Source: Pseudomonas alkylphenolica (GTDB lineage Bacteria > Pseudomonadota > Gammaproteobacteria > Pseudomonadales > Pseudomonadaceae). From it: 64,000 bases of DNA. Shown here piece by piece: positions 57,348 through 64,000 of this stretch; the first letter of the stretch is position 1; each line of letters starts with the position of its first letter. The stretch is from positions 1-64,000 of the forward strand of contig NZ_JADUCM010000001.1 of assembly GCF_016009175.1 (NCBI RefSeq), given 5' to 3'. The position numbers and the translations under genes were made by a program. The notes under the pieces were generated by a model. The model had not been told where the DNA came from and ran no database searches. It saw only the letters and a list, made by a program, of their open reading frames with translations.

Positions 57348-57570
57348 CTCCAGCCCTTAAAATGAGGCCGCATTGAGGGACCCTCCAAGGGCAGCTAACG
57401 AAAGTCGACCAAAATCAGTCTGTACCCAGGTCGATGAGACCGATGGCTTGGCTGTGGCTCGCCCTTACGGCATCCGCTGCTGCTGAACGGCGGTTATTAA
57501 AAATCTGGCTATACTTCCAAGCATGTGAAAAAAGTCTTGGTTAACTTTAATGACTATCAGGACATAGGTG

Positions 57571-57894
57571 ATGAACCCAGCAGCAGCAATCTACACCTGC
57601 TTAGTAAAATGGTTGGACTACGATGGGCGTGCTAGCCGATCTGAGTTTTGGTTTTGGATTGCCTTCCTTTTCATATTGTTCGGGCTGGGAGAGATACTAC
57701 GTCCGTTTAAGTTGCTTCTTGCGCTAATGATATTCCCAACGTTGGCCGTTAGCATAAGACGAATGCACGATATAAATTACAGTCCGTGGTGGTTCCTGTT
57801 GTTGATAATACCTGTATTCGGATTGTTTACATTGGCGGTTATTCATATGAAGCCTGGAACTGTTGGGGATAATAAATACGGGGTGCCGCCATGA
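57571..57894 (+). CDS. DUF805 inner membrane protein
   Basis: 107 residues with the DUF805 pattern: YDGRASRSEFWFWIAFLFIL near the N-terminus, SIRRMHDINYSPWWFLLLII and a polar PGTVGDNKYGVPP end. Three to four membrane helices. The family (YhaH-like) is widespread in prophages and islands; function unknown. AT-rich relative to the chromosome. Confidence 0.85.
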   Translation: MNPAAAIYTCLVKWLDYDGRASRSEFWFWIAFLFILFGLGEILRPFKLLLALMIFPTLAVSIRRMHDINYSPWWFLLLIIPVFGLFTLAVIHMKPGTVGDNKYGVPP

Positions 57895-57923
57895 GGCTGT
57901 AGCGCGATCTGCTTGAAAATAAG

Positions 57924-57968
57924 AGTTGGTTAAGTTGGTTAAGTTGGTTAAGTTGGTTAAGTTGGTTA
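57924..57968 (+). repeat. Five tandem copies of a 9-bp unit
   Basis: AGTTGGTTA is repeated five times without change. It lies between the DUF805 gene and the large hydrolase gene, about 90 bp before the latter's start. A slippage-prone tract of this kind could vary between strains. Confidence 0.95.
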
Positions 57969-58056
57969 AAATGTTTAAATATGCTGGATTTGTTTGATTT
58001 GGTAGTTTATATCGTTCTCCATTGGTCGATGTTGCTTGTAATGCATGAGGCTAGGA

Positions 58057-59874
58057 ATGGGTACTGAATCGGCAGCAGCTGAGAAAAGTGTGGGTCTTTG
58101 CTCATCTGAAGTTGTTATATTAATTCATGGTACATTTGCGCGAGACGCCAGTTGGATCGATGATGATGGTGTGTTAGCAGCAACCATTCGCGAAAAATCT
58201 AAAGATATTCAAGTAATTCCCTTTCGATGGTCGGGTATTAACTCACCTACCGCTCGGATCAAGGCGGGTTATGATCTTGCTGCTGTTGGAGAGAAACTCA
58301 ATAAACAAGGGTGTCGTAAAATCTTTCTTGTGGCTCATAGTCACGGAGGTAATGTCGCACTGTATTCACTTCGAAATCTACAAATGCTTAAGATGGTTTC
58401 GGGGATCTGGTTTCTCGGCACTCCATTCCTCACGATTTTCAATCGATCAGTTGAAAAGTTCTCAGCAATTTTTACACAAACGCTATCTTGGTTATTACTA
58501 TTCCCTGTTTTTTTGCCATTCGGCATGATGGGGCTAATGGATTTGATTGGGTCAATTTTTGGTCCGCTAGCGTTCGCATTTATGTTGTTTGTGGGCAACC
58601 AAGTGCTAGTGATTAGTTACTTAATAATTCGGCCGCGTCTTCGGAGCGCGTTGCATCGGCAACTTACCGCAATTTTACAACGGCTTCAACAAAACACGAG
58701 GGAACGCCTCGGGCAACCGGAACCTAAATGCCCATCTGTTATAGCATTTGTGCGTTGGGATGAGGCGGGCTTCTTATTGAGAGCTATCGACAGTATGGCG
58801 CAAGCGCCGTGGAGCTTGTACGGAATTGCAGTGCAGACTGTGGGTTTTTTTGCAGTCTGGTGCATAGTAACTATGTCTGTAAGAGATTATATTTATGGCG
58901 ATACCATATCAAACTTGAATGCAGACCAGCTGTTGCTCTCTGCACCTTTATGGGTCTCGTTTATTGTTTTGGTTGCGCCGCTGGTGGTAGCGCCGCTAGT
59001 TTCCGTTATCCGAGGCTCACGTTTGGCATTTGGTTTTGAGGGGGTAATTAGTGCTGCCACACTACGAATCAAACCTGTGGCTATTCCTTTGTGGGCGAAT
59101 TCTCAGAATCATCAACAAATAGGGTGTTTACCTCCAAAAAATTTACGAGGTCTTCGTCATTCGATGTTTTACGCTGATGATGGCCTAATTACGGCATGTG
59201 CTGAATGGATTGCGGCGAATCGGAGTTTCCCCTTCAGCGAAATCCAGAATTCATCTAGCTCACAGGAATCTACCGAGCGGACAGGTGTAGGGCGTAAAAA
59301 TTTGGTATTTTGTTTGGTGGCAGCCGTTATGCTGGGGGCGGATTTATGGCTTAACTCTCAAGAAGTAAAAAAAATGTCAGAGCCAGTCTTCGATATAGAG
59401 CAGCCTTACATTTGGTTTGACGTGAATCAGACATCATTAACAACCGTGGAGATAAACGAGGTTATAAATGGTTCAGGTGCAATTGGCTATCTCAGTCCGA
59501 AGCCGTTGACTCTGGATCCAGAAATAAAATTGCCGCCGGGTGCTGAGTGCGTCGTTATAGGCAGTTTTTCATTTGGGAATTGGGATAGTACGGTGAACGT
59601 TAGCTTGCATAATTATAATGCTCCTGATTTTAGTTATTCTAGTCGTGACTTTAATCTGCCTAATAGAGTAAAACCTAATAAAATTTTCGTTGAAGACAAT
59701 CTCCATCGTGAGATAGTGGAATGGTACAGCGCACATGGCGCCAGCGTAACTTTGATGCGTAATGTACGAAATGAATTTTATCTTCCTGCTGGCCTCTTTA
59801 TTAATCTTTGGAATCATGGTCATGACCCCGTTCGAATAATTGGAACATTTAGTTTCGAATGCAAGGGGGATTAA
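58057..59874 (+). CDS. Membrane-bound alpha/beta hydrolase, island cargo (605 residues)
   Basis: N-terminal alpha/beta hydrolase domain with oxyanion region VVILIHGTFARDASW and nucleophile elbow FLVAHSHGGNVALY. Hydrophobic segments follow near residues 135-190 and 265-325, then a single helix KNLVFCLVAAVMLGADLWL near residue 425 and a ~170-residue tail without recognised domain. The start at 58057 has GAGG six bases upstream. Strongly AT-rich compared with the chromosome. A membrane lipase or esterase role is likely; whether it acts in defence is unknown. Confidence 0.7.
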   Translation: MGTESAAAEKSVGLCSSEVVILIHGTFARDASWIDDDGVLAATIREKSKDIQVIPFRWSGINSPTARIKAGYDLAAVGEKLNKQGCRKIFLVAHSHGGNVALYSLRNLQMLKMVSGIWFLGTPFLTIFNRSVEKFSAIFTQTLSWLLLFPVFLPFGMMGLMDLIGSIFGPLAFAFMLFVGNQVLVISYLIIRPRLRSALHRQLTAILQRLQQNTRERLGQPEPKCPSVIAFVRWDEAGFLLRAIDSMAQAPWSLYGIAVQTVGFFAVWCIVTMSVRDYIYGDTISNLNADQLLLSAPLWVSFIVLVAPLVVAPLVSVIRGSRLAFGFEGVISAATLRIKPVAIPLWANSQNHQQIGCLPPKNLRGLRHSMFYADDGLITACAEWIAANRSFPFSEIQNSSSSQESTERTGVGRKNLVFCLVAAVMLGADLWLNSQEVKKMSEPVFDIEQPYIWFDVNQTSLTTVEINEVINGSGAIGYLSPKPLTLDPEIKLPPGAECVVIGSFSFGNWDSTVNVSLHNYNAPDFSYSSRDFNLPNRVKPNKIFVEDNLHREIVEWYSAHGASVTLMRNVRNEFYLPAGLFINLWNHGHDPVRIIGTFSFECKGD

Positions 59875-60189
59875 TTGTCACAGGCTTCAGCGCATTTTGA
59901 TGCGATATCAAGTGGCAGATTCCCACGGTCGTTATGAAGGATTATGTGTCGATGCGAGTTTATTAGGTCGTCGTAGCTTACTTTCATCGATACACGCTTA
60001 ACCAGGCCGGTCGGTTGGCACACATTTTTGACCGATTGTGGTCGAATATTGCCGTTGGCAAGCCCTCATGTTTTCGATTCGAAGTTAGGGATTGATTCAT
60101 TTTGTCGCAACGAGTGCAGTATGACCCTGAAAGAACAGATGAAGGCGGGAGAGTCAAGCTGTTGATGCGATGAGCGGCTACCATGAGGC
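59875..60189. other. AT-rich gap without visible gene
   Basis: No open frame with a ribosome site, tRNA, terminator or repeat is evident between the hydrolase stop and the second methyltransferase fragment. It is probably decayed island sequence. Confidence 0.5.
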
Positions 60190-60387
60190 GGGCAATTTTT
60201 GGCACCTGCTCCCATCTGGCCAGGTGCAGGTCCTGATAGACGTGCTCAGTTTTTTAGTGGTTGGCTGCGTGTCATTTCACGGCCTCAGGCCAGTGGTTTG
60301 CCGCCCAGAGAACCTGGACGCCAGCGGCGCGCGCGCCGGTGTTCCATCCGCCGAGATCGGCGAGTAGGTCAATTGCTGGACATGGGT
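60190..60387 (-). pseudogene. Cytosine methyltransferase fragment, copy 2
   Basis: Aligned with copy 1 it reads IDLLADLGGWNTGARAAG, then NHWPEAVK, a TGA where copy 1 has Trp, a TAA nine bases of sense later, and EHVYQDLHLARWEQVPK, which follows the family further than copy 1 does. The start region is also shifted by one base. Clearly non-functional; useful as a marker of the duplicated scaffold. Confidence 0.8.
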
Positions 60388-60518
60388 TATCTCGTTGAAA
60401 CTGGGATCGAGATCTAAAATAAAGAGTTAAGCGAACGGCACCGGATCGCTTTTGGTATTTGCAACTTTTCCTGTCAGGTGCAGCGGGCTTCTAGATCAGT
60501 CAAATATAGGAGGCTGCC

Positions 60519-60944
60519 ATGCCAGAGGTAATATGTGACGAATGTCATGGGCGATGCGTGAAACCGACTCCAAGGGGGGATGTTGAGTGTCCTCGCTGCT
60601 TCGGGCATGGAACGCGGTGGGTCGCTGATCTTAATATTGGTGGCGGTGGCGGTGGCGGTGGCGGTGGCGGTGGTAGCGGAGGCTTACTCTCTAGCAATCA
60701 CGCATTTTCTGCGCTGCTTGGACTGATCGTTGCGGGCTATGTGTGTTGGCAGATGTACGTCGCTGGGGTTCTGGGAAATGACTGGTACGTCATTGCTCCC
60801 ATCGCGGCAGGATGCGCAACAACTTGGCTGCTGACGCGCCTGGACTGGTTATGTACTGTTCTGAGGCAGATTGTGAGATTTGCGTTTCTCGGTGTCTTTT
60901 TATTTGCGGCCTACTATTTTTTCAAAACGGTAACAGGTCAATAG
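60519..60944 (+). CDS. Zinc-finger/poly-Gly/membrane protein, island cargo (141 residues)
   Basis: The N-terminus has two DnaJ-like CxxCxG units (VICDECHGRC and VECPRCFGHGTRW). A run of 12 Gly follows (about residues 41-52), then three hydrophobic segments (FSALLGLIVAGYVCWQMYVA, YVIAPIAAGCATTWLL, FLGVFLFAAYYFF). The start follows AGGAGG. Cytoplasmic zinc ribbon tethered to the membrane by a flexible Gly linker. Function unknown. Confidence 0.75.
   Translation: MPEVICDECHGRCVKPTPRGDVECPRCFGHGTRWVADLNIGGGGGGGGGGGGSGGLLSSNHAFSALLGLIVAGYVCWQMYVAGVLGNDWYVIAPIAAGCATTWLLTRLDWLCTVLRQIVRFAFLGVFLFAAYYFFKTVTGQ
60639..60674 (+). repeat. Hexanucleotide GGTGGC repeat inside a gene
   Basis: Six units of GGTGGC (last one GGTGGT) encode the poly-Gly linker. 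Length changes would be in steps of two Gly, keeping the frame. Confidence 0.9.
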
Positions 60945-61100
60945 CCTCTGTCCACCTATGAGCGTCCTCACAAGTATTCGTTATCGCTAAATAGGGGAAG
61001 GCGCTGGTTGGCAGCACTTTGCGGACCCTGAAAAGGAAGTTGGTCAAGCAGTGAAGCTATAGTTCTAAGGTTCGCTATCACTCAGGTAGGGAGAGCACGA

Positions 61101-61478
61101 ATGCGGCCTTTGCTGGTTTCAATGATTGCACTGCTCATTACCGGGTGTGCTGAGCTGACATCGCCACCTACATTTTCAGATGTAGTGCCAATGGGGCTCG
61201 ACACCTACATGATCACGAAACAAGACAAATTCAGCACCTCTGGTAGTGCCGTTAAAGCTGATCTTTATCGGAGAGCTAATGCCTTTTGCGAGTCCAAAGG
61301 AAAGCAGCTAATGCCGGTGAATGAGAGATCAAAGGACGGTATCTCAGGCTACGCCACCTCGGTCAGTAGCATCCCCGCGAATGCAGAATTACAGTTCCGT
61401 TGCCTTGATTCAGGCGACCCCGAGTTAGTTCGCCCGACAATGCAGTCTGTACCTGGCGTGCAAATCAACACCGAGTAA
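61101..61478 (+). CDS. Lipoprotein, island cargo (125 residues)
   Basis: Signal peptide with lipobox LLITGC at residues 11-16, then a polar domain with two further Cys (AFCESKGKQLMPV and LQFRCLDSG) that could pair. Fills the slot that holds the zinc-ribbon gene in scaffold copy 1, but on the other strand. Surface lipoproteins in prophages often block infection; that role is conjecture here. Confidence 0.75.
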   Translation: MRPLLVSMIALLITGCAELTSPPTFSDVVPMGLDTYMITKQDKFSTSGSAVKADLYRRANAFCESKGKQLMPVNERSKDGISGYATSVSSIPANAELQFRCLDSGDPELVRPTMQSVPGVQINTE

Positions 61479-61520
61479 GCGCCGCCCTCCGAGGCCGGAT
61501 GCGGCATGGTGGCAATTTGG
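61479..61520. repeat. 42-bp scaffold repeat, copy 2
   Basis: 40 of 42 bases match 56032-56073. It starts one base after the lipoprotein stop codon. Confidence 0.85.
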
Positions 61521-61568
61521 TAGTGGATGGGGTATTACAGGCGATTAATCGGCAAAGGGCACAGATTC

Positions 61569-61853
61569 ATGAAGCAGGTATTCGCATTGGCTAAGCAAAA
61601 ACCACGCTGGATTCCAAACGAAGGCTACTGGCGAATCTTGCAAATCGTTCGCCTAGCGGCATTCGTCCCGCTGGCACTGTTCGGCCTGGCCTGCATTGTT
61701 GCCGGTTTAACGGAGCTAACGGAGCATTACAGTAGTCGTAAGGACTTGTTCGCAATGGGCCTGCTATTTCTGGCGGCGAGTATGTTGGCCTTTGTGGCAG
61801 TGCATGGCACCGCCTGGATGATTGTCTGGGTAATCGAGGGCTTTTCAGAGTAG
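61569..61853 (+). CDS. Small membrane protein, island cargo (94 residues)
   Basis: Two hydrophobic helices (LAAFVPLALFGLACIVAGL and LLFLAASMLAFVAVHGTAW) with a short charged loop between. Occupies the same slot, between the 42-bp repeat and the small phage gene, as the unrelated membrane protein at 56119. Function unknown. Confidence 0.65.
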   Translation: MKQVFALAKQKPRWIPNEGYWRILQIVRLAAFVPLALFGLACIVAGLTELTEHYSSRKDLFAMGLLFLAASMLAFVAVHGTAWMIVWVIEGFSE

Positions 61854-61873
61854 AGGAAAGGCTAGTGCTCTGC

Positions 61874-62160
61874 TTAATGGTCGACGCATATACGTAGTTC
61901 TTCACGCGCCCGGAAACTCTCAAGCTTCCGCGCCACAGACGGTGATACCGTGATTTCGTGGCGCGGCGGTTCAAGCAGCGGAAGCGTGCCGGCGGAGCCA
62001 AGCCCATGCAAATGATGAATCATCAGCGTCATCGCCTCGCCCTGTTCCTCAATACCGGCAACCTGCTTAGTCTCCGGTCGAAACTTCAAGCGCAGATGTT
62101 CTTCCTGCAGCTTGTCTGCCTTTCGCGGCTTCGCATTTGACCTTAAGCGCTATGACTCAT
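61874..62160 (-). pseudogene. Small conserved phage gene, broken copy 2
   Basis: Reads KLQEEHLRLKFRPETKQ, then lacks about eight codons present in copy 1, then AGIEEQGEAMTLMIHHLHGL and LPLLEPPRHEITVSPSVARK. The likely start (ATG 62160, MSHSA) needs a one-base shift to join. Two defects make function unlikely. Confidence 0.75.
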
Positions 62161-62199
62161 TCACCATTCTGGATTCTTATCCGAACTGGAAAATTTCCC

Positions 62200-63102
62200 C
62201 TATGAAAAATTAAATCGCTTCCGATGCTCCTCAAGATAACGTCGATTGCCTTCGCTCAAAGTAAGAATCGATGTGTACTGATCCAGCCCTAGGATTTTTT
62301 GCTCCTCTGCTGCCAAGTCGTCACTGACCAGCAGTTGCCCATTCTCACCAAAAGAAATCAACCCGCAGTCAAAAAGTCGATCAATGTGGGTGGCCAGCAG
62401 CAATCCATTGTCTGTATCCAGACGGGCGTGGTTGTCGGCTAAGGCCCACGCGTGAATGTGCGACGCGACTAACAGATTGGGATTTTTCAGCCCGGTCAAC
62501 GCACACTTTTTCTCCCAGCGTTTGAACAGCCCTGTTCGAAATGCGCCTTGGCCAACTCGAGCCTTTACGAGCGTTTCTCGAGTTGTAGCGGAAGGAGTGT
62601 CTCCCGGCGATCCAGCATCAATGAGCAGGTCTTCGTAGTCAGCAATAACTTCGGCTTGCTCCAACAAGTACAGTGCGGCATCAGCAGGCACCTGCGCCAT
62701 GTAGATCTGATTAACACTGCCTTTGCTGTTGAACAAAGCGGGCTCTGTGCGGAGGTCGAATTGCGCTTGATAGGTTGGTGCAATGTCGCTGCTGCGTATC
62801 GGGTGCTTGAGGTTGGTGAGTGTAATGTCGACACGGTACCCTTCGTTTTTCCACTCGTTGAACGAGCGGGTAGGGGGGCGCTCTGCGCGATACGCATTTC
62901 GCTCGGCCTTTGCAATGGCACGCAGGTAGTTGTCGTGGTAGCAGAAGATCAAGTCTCCAGCTTCAACCTTACCAACGTTGTCCCAATGACGGCGGGTTGT
63001 TTCCTTACCTGTTTGTGAACGCGAGCTCAGCGGGGCCCAGAGAAATTTTCCTTCTTTCACTTCCTTGTGAGTCGTACCCAGGTTTACCCAGAAAAACTGC
63101 AT
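62200..63102 (-). CDS. EVE-HNH modification-dependent endonuclease
   Basis: 300 residues. The first ~120 form an EVE/PUA-like modified-base reader (MQFFWVNLGTTHKEVKEGKF, HWDNVGKVEAGDLIFCYHDN). The C-terminal part has an HNH nuclease: CALTGLKNPNLLVASHI, DTDNGLLLATHIDRLFD with the Asn and final His. EVE-HNH fusions include type IV restriction enzymes that cut DNA carrying modified cytosines. This is the clearest defence gene of the island and lies at its right edge. No partner methylase is needed. Confidence 0.85.
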   Translation of the reverse strand: MQFFWVNLGTTHKEVKEGKFLWAPLSSRSQTGKETTRRHWDNVGKVEAGDLIFCYHDNYLRAIAKAERNAYRAERPPTRSFNEWKNEGYRVDITLTNLKHPIRSSDIAPTYQAQFDLRTEPALFNSKGSVNQIYMAQVPADAALYLLEQAEVIADYEDLLIDAGSPGDTPSATTRETLVKARVGQGAFRTGLFKRWEKKCALTGLKNPNLLVASHIHAWALADNHARLDTDNGLLLATHIDRLFDCGLISFGENGQLLVSDDLAAEEQKILGLDQYTSILTLSEGNRRYLEEHRKRFNFS

Positions 63103-63385
63103 CTCGTGTCCCTAAATTCGTGGCCTATTGCCAGCGAAGATAGCGCGAGATCCTACAAAACTGAAGGGCTATTCCTACGTCAAGTTGTTCGTGTTCTTGC
63201 AGCGCAGGAACCAGTACCCGCCACATTGCATGGTGATGGGCCTTCAGTCTCGTTTGTCGACGGATTTGCAATCCGTGACATGCGAATTTTCAGAATTTCC
63301 CGATACCCTGTAGTCCATTTCCGAATCATACTCCCGCGGCTTTCAAGCCATTGCGGTGCTTCCGATAGCGCTCTAGTCTCCCCCA
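63103..63385. other. Intergenic region at the right edge of the island
   Basis: Probably contains the promoter of the EVE-HNH gene on the minus strand. An isolated hairpin with a TTTGCAA loop lies near 63270. No gene with supporting signals and no direct repeat of the tRNA-Pro end were found. Confidence 0.4.
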
Positions 63386-63405
63386 GTCGTTGCTAATGCA
63401 ACGAC
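63386..63405. terminator. 8-bp hairpin near the island edge
   Basis: GTCGTTGC pairs with GCAACGAC around TAAT. No T tract follows, so its role as a terminator is uncertain. Confidence 0.4.
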
Positions 63406-63455
63406 CGGTTGTGACAGGCCGAATTCAAAGCTAACTCCGCATGTGCTCGCGTTAT

Positions 63456-63580
63456 GGCGGCTGTACATGGGGCACCTTCGTGTGCGCCGGGTTTCCTTTG
63501 CTTTCTCGGTCTGTCAACCCATGTATGGCCGCCACCTTTTGTTTGACAGCAGGTGTGTGGTGGCTCCCTAAAGCAAAGGA
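63456..63580 (+). promoter_or_regulatory. Structured leader that can hide the DUF6124 ribosome site
   Basis: GGCGGCTGTACATGGG (63456-63471) pairs at 14 of 16 positions with 63518-63533. In the loop of that stem, TCCTTTGCTTT (63494-63504) is the perfect complement of AAAGCAAAGGA (63570-63580), which contains the ribosome binding site. The two pairings together would form a pseudoknot-like structure. It suggests control of translation. Confidence 0.6.
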
Positions 63581-63587
63581 GCTCGCT

Positions 63588-63815
63588 ATGTTAAAAATCG
63601 TCCCAGACCCACCGCATTACCCCAACCAATCCCTCGAAGATATCCTCGTCCAGATCTCCGAATACCTGGTCTGCGCCCTGACCGTGGCACAGCAGACCGT
63701 CCTGCTTCATTCCTCTTCCTCAGGCCAGGTGCTGACGTTGTCGACGATGCATGAAATCGACAATGCGCGGGCGTTGGTTGAGGTGGCGTTGAGCAAGGTG
63801 CAGGCGTTGCACTGA
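63588..63815 (+). CDS. DUF6124-family small protein
   Basis: 75 residues beginning LKIVPDPPHYPNQSLEDI with QISEYLVCALTVAQQTVLLH in the middle, the pattern of a Pseudomonas family formerly grouped under DUF3077. The start follows AAAGGAG. The frame is open further upstream through the leader, but the ribosome site fixes this start. Function unknown. Confidence 0.75.
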   Translation: MLKIVPDPPHYPNQSLEDILVQISEYLVCALTVAQQTVLLHSSSSGQVLTLSTMHEIDNARALVEVALSKVQALH

Positions 63816-63876
63816 TTGGGTGGCAAGTTATGGCGGGTTGTTCGTGGTTGGGGGCTTGGCGAGAGCTATGCGCTCG

Positions 63877-63904
63877 ATCGCGGATGAATCCGCTCCTACA
63901 GGGA
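63877..63904. repeat. REP element
   Basis: CGCGGATGAATCCGCTCCTA with CAGGG after it matches the common Pseudomonas REP core (GCGGN-loop-CCGCTCCTACA). The remaining bases to 64000 show no gene. Confidence 0.7.
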
Positions 63905-64000
63905 TTGGTGTTGGCCGTAGCTTTGGTGCTGGCCGGGAGGTTGGGATGGGTGAGAATTTTCGGGTGGGCGGTGTTTCGGGGTTCAAGACGTCTGGCGTCG

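Noticed and set aside
57924..57968. Possible CRISPR array
   Set aside because: Repeat units are 9 bp and directly adjacent, with no spacers and no cas genes nearby.
63260..63290. tRNA-like anticodon hairpin ACGGA-TTTGCAA-TCCGT
   Set aside because: No acceptor stem, D arm or T arm can be fitted around it and there is no CCA end; treated as a chance hairpin.
51926..63400. Direct repeat of the tRNA-Pro 3' end as a right attachment site
   Set aside because: I searched for the tRNA end (CACTCCGTCCCGACCA) to the right and saw no second copy inside the window, so the right border stays undefined.

Overview
The window is a piece of a Pseudomonas chromosome, most like the P. putida group. The GC-rich coding sequence, the arrangement of the phenylacetate genes, the thrS-infC-rpmI-rplT-pheS-pheT-ihfA-merR-tRNA-Pro order and the DUF1654, DUF6124 and REP-type elements all point there. 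Species is not determined. The first ~190 bases contain a G/C homopolymer block that looks like a sequencing or assembly artefact.

Region 1 (about 0.2-28 kb) is a nearly complete route from aromatic amines to central metabolism. Aromatic amine dehydrogenase (aauBEDA plus a cytochrome c) would turn phenylethylamine or tyramine into the aldehyde. FeaB oxidises the aldehyde to phenylacetate, PaaK activates it, PaaABCDE epoxidises the ring, PaaG/PaaN/PaaJ/PaaF/PaaH carry it to acetyl-CoA and succinyl-CoA, and PaaI/PaaY are thioesterases. An ActP-like permease with a DUF485 partner and an OprD porin bring in phenylacetate; a chemoreceptor and a second porin flank the amine genes. PaaX and FeaR are the regulators. 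I see repeated candidate operators for both: GATACAAAA in three paa promoters, and paired TGGCA-N8-AA(A/T/C)-type sites 21 bp apart upstream of both amine operons.

Region 2 (28-51.9 kb) is core genome: tRNA-Val, a small lipoprotein, a guanidino/agmatine ureohydrolase with a binding protein and LysR regulator, a DUF1654-endA pair behind a near-consensus SOS box, periplasmic asparaginase, a ribose operon (rbsBACRKD plus nucleoside hydrolase) behind a perfect LacI-type operator, a cold shock protein, and the translation cluster. thrS is preceded by a hairpin whose loop mimics the tRNA-Thr(GGU) anticodon loop, and infC starts with AUU.

Region 3 (51.9-63.1 kb) is an eroded prophage/satellite island next to tRNA-Pro(GGG). 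It has a truncated integrase, duplicated phage leaders with a 16-bp palindrome, several broken phage genes, and AT-rich cargo. The same phage-gene scaffold (dcm fragment, a 13-bp anchor, a 42-bp leader, a small conserved phage gene) occurs twice about 5.5 kb apart, each time with different small cargo genes, mostly membrane proteins or lipoproteins, in the equivalent slots. Other cargo includes a DUF3800-like protein, a large membrane-bound alpha/beta hydrolase and an EVE-HNH modification-dependent nuclease. This region is the best candidate for something new, probably phage defence or superinfection exclusion.

The right end returns to chromosome with a DUF6124 gene. Its structured leader can sequester the ribosome binding site through an 11-bp perfect complement.
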